Source: Chiridota heheva (Eukaryota; Echinodermata; Holothuroidea; Apodida; Chiridotidae). Taken from it: a stretch of 64,000 nucleotides of DNA. The notes under the pieces were generated by a model, which did no database searches, was not told where the DNA came from, and was given only the letters and a program-made list of their open reading frames with translations. Below are positions 35,016-45,125 of this stretch, one piece after another. Position 1 is the stretch's first letter; the number at the start of each line of letters is the position of its first letter. The stretch lies in NCBI GenBank assembly GCA_020152595.1, contig JAIGNY010000918.1:427501-491500 (forward strand). Direction: 5' to 3'. The translations under genes and the position numbers were made by a program.

Positions 35016-36755
35016 AGCCATGGCCTATTCATCCCATCATAAGATCATATTCTCAGACTATAAATGATCATCCAAATGTGATTTTTCTTACTGCTTATGT
35101 CATCTCTTTGGCAACTCAGTTGATAGTGTAGATGTTTATACCACAGTTTTATATGCTGCGTGTTAAATGATAGTGTATGAAATGTGTGATACAAATAAAC
35201 AGTGCATATATGCATACTCTTCTTTCGCCTTTACTAAGAATTCACTCACCATGCTCACTGAACTGTGTGCAAGCTGGAAGACCAAATTTTTATTAAAAAT
35301 GTGAAACACTTCCAGGAAAATAATTTAAGTAAGAAGCCAAATATCAATATATTAATATGTTTATGTGTAGTACCTGTAAAGCTCTATCTTCATGGAATAT
35401 TATCAATTGAGAAAAATCATAATTTTCTTTTAAAACTTTTACAAAGCCTGGTGCAAACACTTTTTCTAATGAAATAAATGCATGTATGTAAAATCACCAT
35501 GGTAGTGGACTTTCACCTGCCCTCTCTCTATATATTTTTGTAATACTAACAAGTTTTTACGTGCATAAGCAATCATTATTTAGTTTTTACTTTTTAGGGA
35601 TAAAATGTGACCATCATTCTCAATCCTGGCAAGAAAATGGCGAAGTTGTTTCCGATGTAGTTGACAAAACTACTGGTATTATTCCTAATAAGAATAGCCT
35701 TTGCCACACCCATTGCCAACATGTGTACATCATACGTAGGCCTATTTTAATTGACATGGATTAAACTTGCAACACAACATTACCAAATCTTATATACGAA
35801 AGGATCATCAAGCTTTACTTGAAATATTATTTCATTGCATCCCAAAAGTGATTGGTCAATAAAAAGTTAAATCTGGGAATTTCAGTCCATTTTAGAGTTC
35901 AAAAAGAATAAAGTGGGCTACTAGGTACATGGAAAAATGTTAAGGAGATACATGTAGTAAACAAAAAACAACAGTGGTACCATGCCAAAATGAAAAAACT
36001 CTGAAGTTACGCTTGAATAACTTAACTGAAGGGCTAATAATGCAGCAAGGTTACCGTATTTGCATTGTGTTGTTTGAATTGAACTGTACACGTAGGCCTA
36101 GGCCCTAACACGAATCTTCCTGAAAAAATCACGCAGTGATCAAAACCTTTGCTGAAGAGATAGTTGAAAACGCGTTTTTGTTTAATTTTCAGTGAAACTG
36201 CAGTACACTATATCGTAATTACAGTTAGCCTAATTAAGACTAAGACTAATTAAGCCAAATTGATAAAGATGAAGTTCGGCATTATCGAATATCTAGTTAT
36301 TATACACACACCCTCAGTATGGTTGGCATTGGGATTGCCGTACAACCAGCCATCACTATAGGCAGCTGGCATCAGTCCGACAATACTATGGCACTATCGA
36401 ATACAGTATGTAAAGTTTATTGACTTTTAAGTTGTTTTAACATTAGGGCTAATCTGTCCAATAGGCCTATTTTTCATAAGAATTGAGTTAAAATTGTAGT
36501 TTTCACTCCAATTTAGCTTGAAACAACTTCTTTTTGAGTAAAATATATACAATTTTTGTAAAGTCAAAAAGCTTTTTAGAGGCAAAATTTGCCATGGATC
36601 AATTACAGAGAATCTACTTTTCCCACGTTTTCTGTTGACTTGATGCGTTGTACTACCAAAATTTGGTTTTGTTTACAAAATTGTTGCTGGATTATGTCAT
36701 TTTGCGTTTGCGCAAAATGCAATCATTACTAGTGGGAAGTCACACTATACTTCTG
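35016..36755. other. Intron sequence; one weak open frame at 35561-35764
   Basis: A plus-strand frame with GIKCDHHSQSWQENGEVV and a preceding TTTTTAG could pass as an exon but has no recognisable family and no clear donor. The rest is AT-rich and featureless. Confidence 0.3.
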
Positions 36756-38920
36756 AACTAGAACGGTAAATACCGTCATGGTTCACATGCCCAAGCAAAT
36801 TGACACCCACATTATATGACCCAGCCAATTATAAAAATGGCATCTCACATTAAGTCCCACATGGCATCCCATGTACCACATGGCATCTCACCCCATGCCC
36901 CATATGGCATCCCACCCCATGTCCCACATTGCATCCCAGCCCATGTCCCACATGACATCCCATCCCATGTCCCACATGGCATTCCACCATATCTTCCACA
37001 TAGCATCCCACCCCATGTCCTACATGACACCCCATGTCCCACGTGGCATTCCATCATATGTCCCACAGGGCATCCCATCCTATGACCCACATGGCATTCC
37101 ACCCTATGCCCCACATGGATCACATCCCATGTCCCAAATAACATCCCACCTCATGTCCCACATAAAATCCCATGCCTTGTCCCACATGGCATTCCACCAT
37201 ATCTCCCACATGGCATTCCACCATATCTCCCACATGGCATTCCACCATATCTCCCACATGGCTTTCCACCATAGTGTCTCACATTGCATTCCACCATATG
37301 TCCCACATGGCATTCCAACATATGTCCCACATGGCATCTCATGCTATGACCCACATGGATTCCATCCTACATGTATGTCCCACATTAATCCAACCATATG
37401 TACCACATGACGTCCCTCCCTATGTCCCACATGGCATCCCTCCCTGTGTCCCGCATCAGTGGCTTCCCACCTGATGTTCCACATAGCATCCCACCATATG
37501 TTCCACATGGTATCCCTCCCAATGTCCCAATGACATCCTACTTTATGTCCCACATGGCATCACATCCCATGTCCCACATGGCATCATCCCATCCCATGTC
37601 CCATTGGCCTCCTACCATATATCCCACATAGCCTCCTACCCTATGTCACACATGGCATCCTACCTTATGTCACACATGCCATCCTACCTTATGTCACACA
37701 TGGCATCCCAACCTATGTCACACTCTGTGTTACTCGTGGCATCCCACTATGTCCCACACGGCATTCTACCCTGTTCCACATGGCATCCCACCCCATGTCC
37801 CACATGGCATCTCACCCCATGTCCCACATGACATCCCATAGGCTCCATAAGAAGTCTCATCCTAGCTATCGCAGTCCCTGATTGAGCATACTATGTATAA
37901 AAGTGTCAGTTCATATAATAACTTATATGCAAATGACTTGTTGAAATGCCATGTCCCACATGGCATCCCATATCCCACGTGACATTCCATACCATGGCAA
38001 TTCACCCTATGTCCTGCATGGCATTCCACCACATATTCTACGTGGCATTCCACCCTGTTCCACATGGCATCCCACCCCATGTCCCACATGGCATCCCACC
38101 CCATGTCCCACATGGCATCCCACCCTATGTCTCACAGGACGTCCCATAGGCTCCATAAGAAGTCTCATCCTAGCTATCAGTCCCTGGTTGAGCATACATA
38201 CTATGCATGAAAGTGTCAATACATATGATAACTTATATGCAAATGAGTTGTTGAATAAGAAAAAAAGGTGGAGTCAAATAAATATGCCTGATATAGCCCT
38301 TGGTGTATACAACATGGTAAATCCCTCATGGCCCCCATCCATGTCCCACATGGCATCCCTCCCTATGTCCATATGCAATCACATCCTGTCACACTCCCTG
38401 ACTAAGCATACTAAATAAAAAAGACTGGTCAGGTCATATACTGTAGCAACTTTATGCAAATGACCACAATAATAAAGGTGGAGTTTAATAATCATGCCTG
38501 ATACAACTGTTGGTGCCCAAATATTTTAAAGAATTTTAAGGATTTTAAATCTCAAGTGCAACAAGAGAGATTTGACGATCTCTGAAGAATATTTGAAATT
38601 TATATCATTTTACAGTTATCTTCTAAGAAAATATCAAATGTTTTGTAGACTTTTTAAAGCAACTAGTCTTCAATCATGTTTTAAGTGTCTCTGAAAAACT
38701 TTAACATTTTATAAAGATATTCTAACTTTCCATAAGAATATCTGAAGAAACTTAAACTTTTTCTGAGACACTCTGAAGAAACTTTAACATTTTCTGAGAA
38801 ATTCTCAATAAAACTTTAACATTTCTGAGGAAATCTGTGGACGGCCGGACAGACAGACGGGTAAAACGGACGTAATCGCCAGTACATAGGTTCGCATAAT
38901 GCTTCGCATGCAACCAAAAA
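36756..38920 (+). mobile_element. Element A, copy 3 (longest)
   Basis: The 5' hairpin ACGGTA-AA-TACCGT (36763-36776) is perfect. GGTTCACATGC follows at 36780-36790. The 24-bp CATG array is longest here. The 3' block has CCTGATATAGCCCTTGGTGT and later GGACGTAATCGCC. The terminal hairpin 38889-38915 begins GGTTCGCAT and ends GCATGCAACC (one base shorter than in copies 1 and 2), preceded by CATA. Orientation is the same as copies 1 and 2, antisense to the host gene. Confidence 0.87.
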
Positions 38921-40148
38921 TAGCATCCTTTTTGTTTCCATGCTCAGTTAAATAGAAAACTTTCTTTTACAATGTTAACGGCTCTTGTGTTGGTGTAACT
39001 TTGCAGTAAAGTACAGAAATAAATTTAAGTGTATCTGTGAATGTGTTTATGTCAATATGACTGACACACAATCCACCTTGAATTATTTCCTTGATAAACA
39101 TTAAAACCATGAAGGAAGTTATAGTCCTCGAGTTGAGTGATACAAACGATATTCACGTCTTTGGTCAGGCAGGATTAGTTGGTTGATATCAAAACTGAAA
39201 GGAAGGTTATGATGTTAATAACAATAATCATCATGCATGATGTATTCCAAAACATAACGGAAACATGAGAGAAAATAAAGCAGCATGTATGTTTCATTCA
39301 TCTTCTCACCATTCTGCGAGAAAATTGTACCAATGGTTCCTGATGCAAAAAACAAAACACAAAATTAAGCAAATATGTTTGAGAAATAATGGGAAGGAAA
39401 TGATGACTTTTAATACTGCAGATATCAGCTGATATCATCTTGCAATGATCAGGAGATTGAATGATGAATCATTACTACAAAAAGAGGAACTCCATTGACT
39501 TGTAGACTTGGGTTCAAAGCAAAACAAAAACAATAGTTTTCACACAAAGAAATTTTATTTTTGTCTTCACTAAGGTGAGAAATGCAGACAAAATGCATAG
39601 CAAATATTCTTGACAACGGTGTACAATAACAAATCACAATGTCACACAAAAAACTATACATAACGATCAAATTTTCAATGCTTTTACAATTTTCATCGTT
39701 GCTGTCGCAAGGGGAAGGGGTAAATTGGCAAAAAAAACATTTACAAAAGTTTGAATAATTGACAATCATAAGGAGGATCTTTCCTGTTGTCTGCTTTATA
39801 AAATTTAGTCAGAATAATTCTGCTTTACAAAATTTAGTCAGAAAAATAAGTAAAAGGTACATCATGGATTCTAAAAATAGGAAAATGTAGCTGATGATGT
39901 GAAAAATTATTAATTGGAAAATTTGACATCTTTGCTCTCTCTGAAAGGTTTTCAATATTTTTCATTTCTCTCAGAATTAATCTAGCAGTCGGACATACCT
40001 ACTGTGCATAATTGAGAACCAGGATACAAAAAGACTAGAAGAAAAGAAAGAAAAAAATTGGAAAACTTGTTCTTTTGGGGGGAAACTAACTTTTAAAGAT
40101 GTTTGTAGCAATATGGCTGGTGTCGAAAGTTTACTTTGCAAGAACAAC
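38921..40148. other. Intron sequence with no recognised feature
   Basis: AT-rich; the minus-strand frame 39449..39769 has no family features. Confidence 0.4.
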
Positions 40149-40725
40149 TTAAAGGAATATTCCCATGGATTTTCATATTTTCATATATGATAGAGAAATG
40201 TTTTAGAAACAAAGTGGTAAAAAAACTATGTCAATATCTTAATCCGTTTAGAAGTTACAAAAATTTTAAGTATTTTTGAATTTGGATAAAAGTGAGACTG
40301 ATTGGCAACATCTGTTATGTCATAGAGACAATTTCAACAAAATGTCTTTTGTATTTAAAAAAAATGATTTGGATTTTTTTCTCATTGTAAATAATGTACC
40401 CCAAAAAAAAAATAAAAATGTTTTTTTGTAAATTATATATTCCACCCTATCTCTATCATGAACCAAAAATGCTGTTTGATAATGTAAAAAAGTGTGATTA
40501 AATTTATAAGAAATACATAAGAACTGTGCTGGAATTGCCTTGATGACATCACCAAGTTGAAGGACATATACTGTACGAGGTGTTTTTATGAACCTTTTTC
40601 TACTCTTTAAGTTGTTGTAACTTCTAAACGAAATAAGATATTAACATAGTTTTTTCACCACTTTGTTTCTACAAATTTTCTTTATCTTAATGAAAAAATG
40701 AAAATCTATGGGAATATTCCTTTAA
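40149..40725. mobile_element. Foldback element F2, intact copy with TTAA at both ends
   Basis: The ends are near-perfect inverted repeats. The left reads TTAAAGGAATATTCCCATGG then ATTTTCAT, and the right reads ATGAAAATCTATGGGAATAT then TCCTTTAA. The outer 26 bases differ at one position. Homology extends inwards through TTTTACCACTTTGTTTCT-like sequence to about 110 bp. TTAA stands at both edges, compatible with a piggyBac-like target site, although it can also be read as part of the inverted repeat. No transposase. Confidence 0.85.
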
Positions 40726-41466
40726 TAGATTCATTTTATCTGAACAATTGTTTTATCTTTTATCAAAGGGGACAACAAAAGCAAAATGGTCAGAAAACTT
40801 TTCAAAATAATTAGTCCATAAAGGCGATTTTAAAGTTTAAGTTGCATGGGATTTGTAATACCGAAAACAAGTCTTCTGGATATTTCTTCAATTATTTCTT
40901 AAGAATTTTTGACTAATTGTAAAAACCCACTGGATATCTCAGAAGAATACTAAATAATCTAGTGCAGTAAAAGTTACTGATTTAGAACACAAAATACATT
41001 TTTGAGAGTTATTTTCATTTTGTGAAAACATTTATATTGATTTTCCTTAAAATACATTGAAATTTGTTAAGAAAGCGAGTGTGAGCCTTCACACTTGTAC
41101 AACAGACTTTACACCAGTCATTGTCAAATGATCAGGACATCTTTGAAACTCTATTTTCTTAACAGAACAAGATTTCTAGGTCTCTTCACAGCTATGTTTG
41201 TCTTTCTGAATCTATCATACATAATAGACATGGATAACTACAAGACTAATCCTTTAAGTATACTTGGAAAATCTTTCTATCCTTACAGTCAGTTTGTTTA
41301 GATTCTAATCTTCTTGACAGCCAGATCAACCTACTTATTTGTCACTTTCATACCTTAAGTTGCTTAAAACAAATGTGTTTGAGGGTACTTTTGATATAAT
41401 ATTTGCTTTAACAACTGTTTGGATCTTCATTAGCTAAAGAAGAAATAACAATACTGCTTGTCTTAC
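40726..41466. other. Intron sequence with no recognised feature
   Basis: AT-rich sequence just downstream of exon 3 in the gene's sense. Confidence 0.4.
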
Positions 41467-41573
41467 TTGCAAAAGTCCTCGGGTGCCATTCCATACACAT
41501 GGATTTTTTCACACATGTCTAACGTAACAAGCATCGTAAACCAGCCAGTTGAAAGCCATGAATGGGTTTTTTT
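41467..41573 (-). CDS. ST6GALNAC: Sialyltransferase exon 3: sialylmotif S
   Basis: This 107-base exon is too short to stand out as an open frame. Translated on the minus strand it reads KKTHSWLSTGWFTMLVTLDM, then CEKIHVYGMAPEDFC. This is sialylmotif S, which contacts both donor and acceptor and carries the second conserved cysteine (in LDMC). The acceptor is TTCATTTAG (AG at 41574-41575) and the donor is GCAA|GTAAGA. It ends two bases into a codon, and the first base of exon 4 (G) completes a lysine. Its start is the problem. Seven A follow the acceptor, and the motif S frame needs phase 0, whereas exon 2 leaves two bases. Eight A would make the join exact. An 18-bp tandem array begins about 85 bp upstream in the same intron. 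Confidence 0.9.
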
Positions 41574-41659
41574 CTAAATGAATAAAGAAGAATGGAAAAT
41601 ACCAAAACTGTAGATTAGAAAATTACAAAATCAAAAATATATTGCAGAAATAGTTCCGT

Positions 41660-42180
41660 CTAGGGCTGGTATGCTGTTCAGGTGTGGTGTACTGTTCAGG
41701 ACTGGTGTTTTGTCCAGGACTGGTGTTTTGTCCAGGACTGGTGTTTTGTCCAGGACTGGTGCCATGTCCAGGACTGGTGCCATGTCCAGGACTGGTGCCA
41801 TGTCCAGACTGGTGCCATGTCCAAGACTGGTGCCATGTGCAGGACAGGGGCCCTGTCCAGGTATGGTGTCCTGTTCAAGGCTGGTGACCTATCCAGTTGT
41901 GGTGTCTTGTCCAGGACTGAAATCCTGTCAATGAGTGGTGTCTTGTCCAGGAATGATGTCTTGTTCAGGACTGATATCTTGTCCAGGACTAATGTCCTGT
42001 CCAGGATTAGTGTCCTGTCCAGGACTAATGTCTTGTCCAGGACTAATGTCTTGTCAAGGACTAATATCCTGTCCAGGATTAGTGTCCTGTCCAGGACTGC
42101 AAGACACATGTCCAGGATTGCAGGACACCTGTCCACGACATAATGTCCTGCCCAGGTGTGGTGTCCTACCCAGGGAAAGA
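41660..42180. repeat. 18-bp tandem array, about 28 imperfect units
   Basis: The unit is TGTCCAGGACTGGTGTTT, with variants TGTCCAGGACTGGTGCCA and TGTCCAGGACTAATGTCC. It is most regular near 41690-41810 and diverges to the right. Open frames in several phases come from the 18-bp period. It lies in intron 2 about 85 bp from the exon 3 acceptor. Confidence 0.95.
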
Positions 42181-43235
42181 ATGGTATTATCATTTAATGT
42201 GATATATATTATATTATCTTTAACAGAGTCTACAACAGAACAATAAGGATAGGATGGATCATTTAACTCACAAGTAATCCAAAGGTGTATTATTTTTCCA
42301 GTTTTCTAGAATAATCAGAAGTATAAGATTAACCCAAAACTTACCTGGTTTCAAGTTTGATCATCAATTTACAAAGTAACTAGTGAAAAGGAGAGATTAT
42401 TTTCATCACTGCTATTAAAATCAACTACTTCTCTTGCACGTAGTGATATAGACAGTCTTTCTACAGAAATATTCAAAATCAACTTTTGACCAAAATTATC
42501 CCTTACATGTCCTGCTATTTCCTACTTACTTTACAAAAAAATGTCTTAAAACATTTGGGATTGCAACCAACATATTAAATACATAAGAAAGTTAATCTTT
42601 TTACTATAAGGAACTTTTTGTGTACTTTATACTTTCAGTCTTTCACACATAATTGATAAATATATAATATAATTTTTTTATATTTTACAGGAGCTATTTT
42701 GCAAGTAGCTGGTTTGTGCAATCAATAACATATTAGCCCTTTGATGTAAGCAATTTTTCAAGAGGGATTCGTTTGTACAATATCTACAGTCACAAGGTAA
42801 CAGACAAACAGACAGGAAAAGCTTACATTAGCTAAATAAAATCATGAAAATAGTAAATGTGTAGATGGGAATCAGTTACAAATTAACAATTTTACAAATT
42901 TAAAAATATTTGGTTTATATGCAAAAGTTATGCAAATGATCATTAATATTTATGTATGTCTAAACACTTGTTGACAATCTATTTATGTAATCATTCTTTT
43001 TCAATCATGTAACACAATTGGTTGGAAGAAGAGTAGCTGATTATCATACCTCTAGTCAATATCTCCTGTAGGTGAGGGTAAAATTATCACCATGTTCATA
43101 ACATAAATTAAGGGGGGAATTATGCAATTCCTTTTCACAGATGAACTTCTGCATTATAAAATCATTCAAGTTCAATCAACCAAAACTTAAATAAAGGTTT
43201 TGTTTTCTTCAAAATTGTAATAGTTCTATTTTTAG
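42181..43235. other. Intron 2 sequence with no recognised feature
   Basis: AT-rich; nothing recognised. Confidence 0.4.
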
Positions 43236-43497
43236 ATTTGCAAGCATGCTGTACGCTTGTGGCAAGCTTGGGCAAACTATTACCAATTACCTTGCGCAAG
43301 TTAGCATAAACCATCTTTTAGCCCGCAAAAGATTTTGCTAACTTGCGCAAGCTTGCAAAAAGTTTTAACTAGCTAATTGGGCAAGCAAGCAGTTTCCAAA
43401 TACTACCTTGCAGTACGCTTGCTGCAAGCTTGCCGTGAGCTTGCTGCACGCTTGCCCAAGCTTAAAATATTAGCTTGTCGCAAGCATTCTGCAAGCT
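43236..43497. repeat. Cluster of CAAGC / GCTTG repeats
   Basis: Words such as GCAAGCTTGC, TACGCTTGCTGCAAGCTTGC and CTTGCGCAAG recur irregularly on both strands, giving many short palindromes. Similar words form a regular 21-bp array at 59510-60085 and a short piece at 58805-58870. Confidence 0.85.
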
Positions 43498-43617
43498 AAA
43501 ATTTCTGTAAGGATAGTAAAAGAAAATATTGCATAAGCTGTACATATATCTTATATTCTAAGATATTAAAAACATACAAGGAAATTGGAAGATATCTTGA
43601 AACTATGACCAACATAC

Positions 43618-44018
43618 CTATTTCTACCTGTCTCTCTTTCAAATACCTTCTCAGCTTCCAATTCCCCTTCCATTCGATGGGAGAAAAAATCAATACCTGG
43701 ATATTTAGGCACAAGTTTCTTTGCAATCTCTAAGCTTTTCTTATTAGTCTTGTGTTCTGTGCCCCACATCAAAACAGACTCAGGTTTCCCTGGCCCCTCT
43801 AAAAGTTTGCTGGATTCATTTGATATTAATTTTACTGATATAAAACATGAAACACGGACTGTGCTTCTTGTTCCAACATCTTTTTCAAAACCTTTGGTGG
43901 GAGCATTGTTCATTCTTATTACACAATCATGTTTGTCAATTTCTGGACCAGCGCCGCTTCCGAGCATATGTCCAGAACTAGAAACCAAGGCACAAGACTG
44001 GCACCTCCGCTTGAAAGG
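43618..44018 (-). CDS. ST6GALNAC: Sialyltransferase exon 2: sialylmotif L
   Basis: The exon has 401 bases, starting at phase 0 after an acceptor reading TTCATTCTAG (AG at 44019-44020) and ending at AATAG|GTATGT, two bases into a codon. It encodes PFKRRCQSCALVSSSGHMLG, then GPEIDKHDCVIRMNNAPTKG and FEKDVGTRSTVR. This is sialylmotif L, which binds CMP-sialic acid. The SSGH..GS and CVIRMN..APT pattern is typical of the ST6GalNAc III-VI branch rather than ST3Gal or ST8Sia. The cysteine in SCALV is the one expected to form the conserved disulfide with the cysteine of motif S. The exon closes with ERETGRN, just before the region that leads into motif S. The plus-strand open frame over 43750..44022 is only its antisense shadow. 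Confidence 0.95.
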
Positions 44019-44466
44019 CTAGAATGAAAAGAAAAAAGAATGCATACAAATTAAAATGTGGGGTGGTACTTAGTCATAGAGTTCTTACAAAATGAGAAAT
44101 AACAAAATGAATTTTAAAGGATTAGTTTATGGGACAAGTAAGTCCATCTTATACGAAAGATTGACTTCAAAGAAACAAAATGGTAAATAAAGCATGATTT
44201 TTTTTTTTTATTCTGTCAAAAAGATATTTAAGTTTAAAGTTCTGCACCATTTGTGTTGAAATGACCGAAGTCAGACTAGTTGTGACATCACAGATTCCTC
44301 GAAGTCTTTATACATTCTATCATATTTTGTTCTGCAATTTTGTGACTTAAAAATCATTGAATGTTAGGAACCTGTCAGGAAATTAGTAAATTGAATCTTG
44401 TTAGGGTAATTATAATTTACCACCTGAAGAAAGTTTGATGAAACATAATTCAAAAAGTAAACTAGA

Positions 44467-44775
44467 AAACCAAAGGTTTTGAGGTTCTTGCGTGCAATAT
44501 GGGTTTTAAATTTGACCTATTGTATAATACATTTTATTGCACAATGGGCTCAAAAAACGATGACAACCAAATAACTCACAGTTCTTACAAGAACGGAATT
44601 TATTCACAATCAATTAAATACAACCATTTTTATTCCAATAGCATGTATACACTAGAAACAACAGACAAGTGGTTGTTAAAATATGAGCATTTAAAGATTT
44701 TACCTCTATGCCTTGTCTACTCATTAATATGCATGACATCCCCACCAAAGACAATAGGGCATATCTACAGTCCAT
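44467..44775 (+). mobile_element. Element B, 5' fragment
   Basis: It starts with the B-type 5' hairpin AACC-AAA-GGTT and GAGGTTCTTGCGTGC, then runs into a core piece with CTCATTAATATGCATGACAT and CCCCACCAAAGACAATAGGG. No 3' hairpin is present. It is nested inside F1g. Confidence 0.65.
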
Positions 44776-44852
44776 TTTAAACAATCTAACATAGAAATTT
44801 CATAAAAATATTATTAATGTTTTGGCATCATGTTTACATTTAATGCATGGTT

Positions 44853-44919
44853 CAAAGGACTTTGTACTTGCGAATGATCCTCATAAAGTCGGGTCATTCT
44901 CCCTGGCCAAAGTCCTTTG
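44853..44919. repeat. 67-bp interrupted palindrome
   Basis: CAAAGGACTTTG and GAATGATCC are mirrored by GGGTCATTC and CAAAGTCCTTTG with equal 7-base spacers, giving a two-part hairpin. The outer word also occurs near 8600. Confidence 0.75.
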
Positions 44920-45125
44920 CCCCGTACATTAATTACGGCGCCTCAACATTAATCTTTAATTAAGAATGTGAGGATGAGGGCACCAAACTTTCACAGTAGA
45001 CTTACTGCACCAGTCATTTCTACACAGATAGACAGAGATTTAAACTTGAAATGTATCTCCTGAATGGGATAAGATTAATGAATGCTTTTTTCACCATTGT
45101 GTTTCTATAAAATAATTCACATAAA

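Larger units (their letters stand above)
44114..45125. mobile_element. Foldback element F1 with nested insertion (F1g)
   Basis: The left arm begins TTAAAGGATTAGTTTATGGG, then CAAGTAAGTCCATCTTATA. The right arm is near 44960-45125 with CAGTCATTTCTACACAGATA and TTTTTCACCATTGTGTTTCT. Between the arms lie a 5' piece of element B (44467..44775) and a hairpin (44853..44919), so the F1 copy was split by later insertions. Confidence 0.7.

Noticed and set aside
35561-35764. Possible exon after a TTTTTAG acceptor
   Set aside because: No recognisable family, no good donor at the right place, and it is antisense to the only supported gene.
41567-41573. Calling the sialyltransferase a pseudogene because of the frame conflict
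   Set aside because: All catalytic motifs are intact and splice sites are good. A single-base homopolymer miscall or the alternative donor explains the conflict equally well.
43750-44022. A 90-codon plus-strand frame with proline-rich content
   Set aside because: Antisense shadow of the motif L exon.
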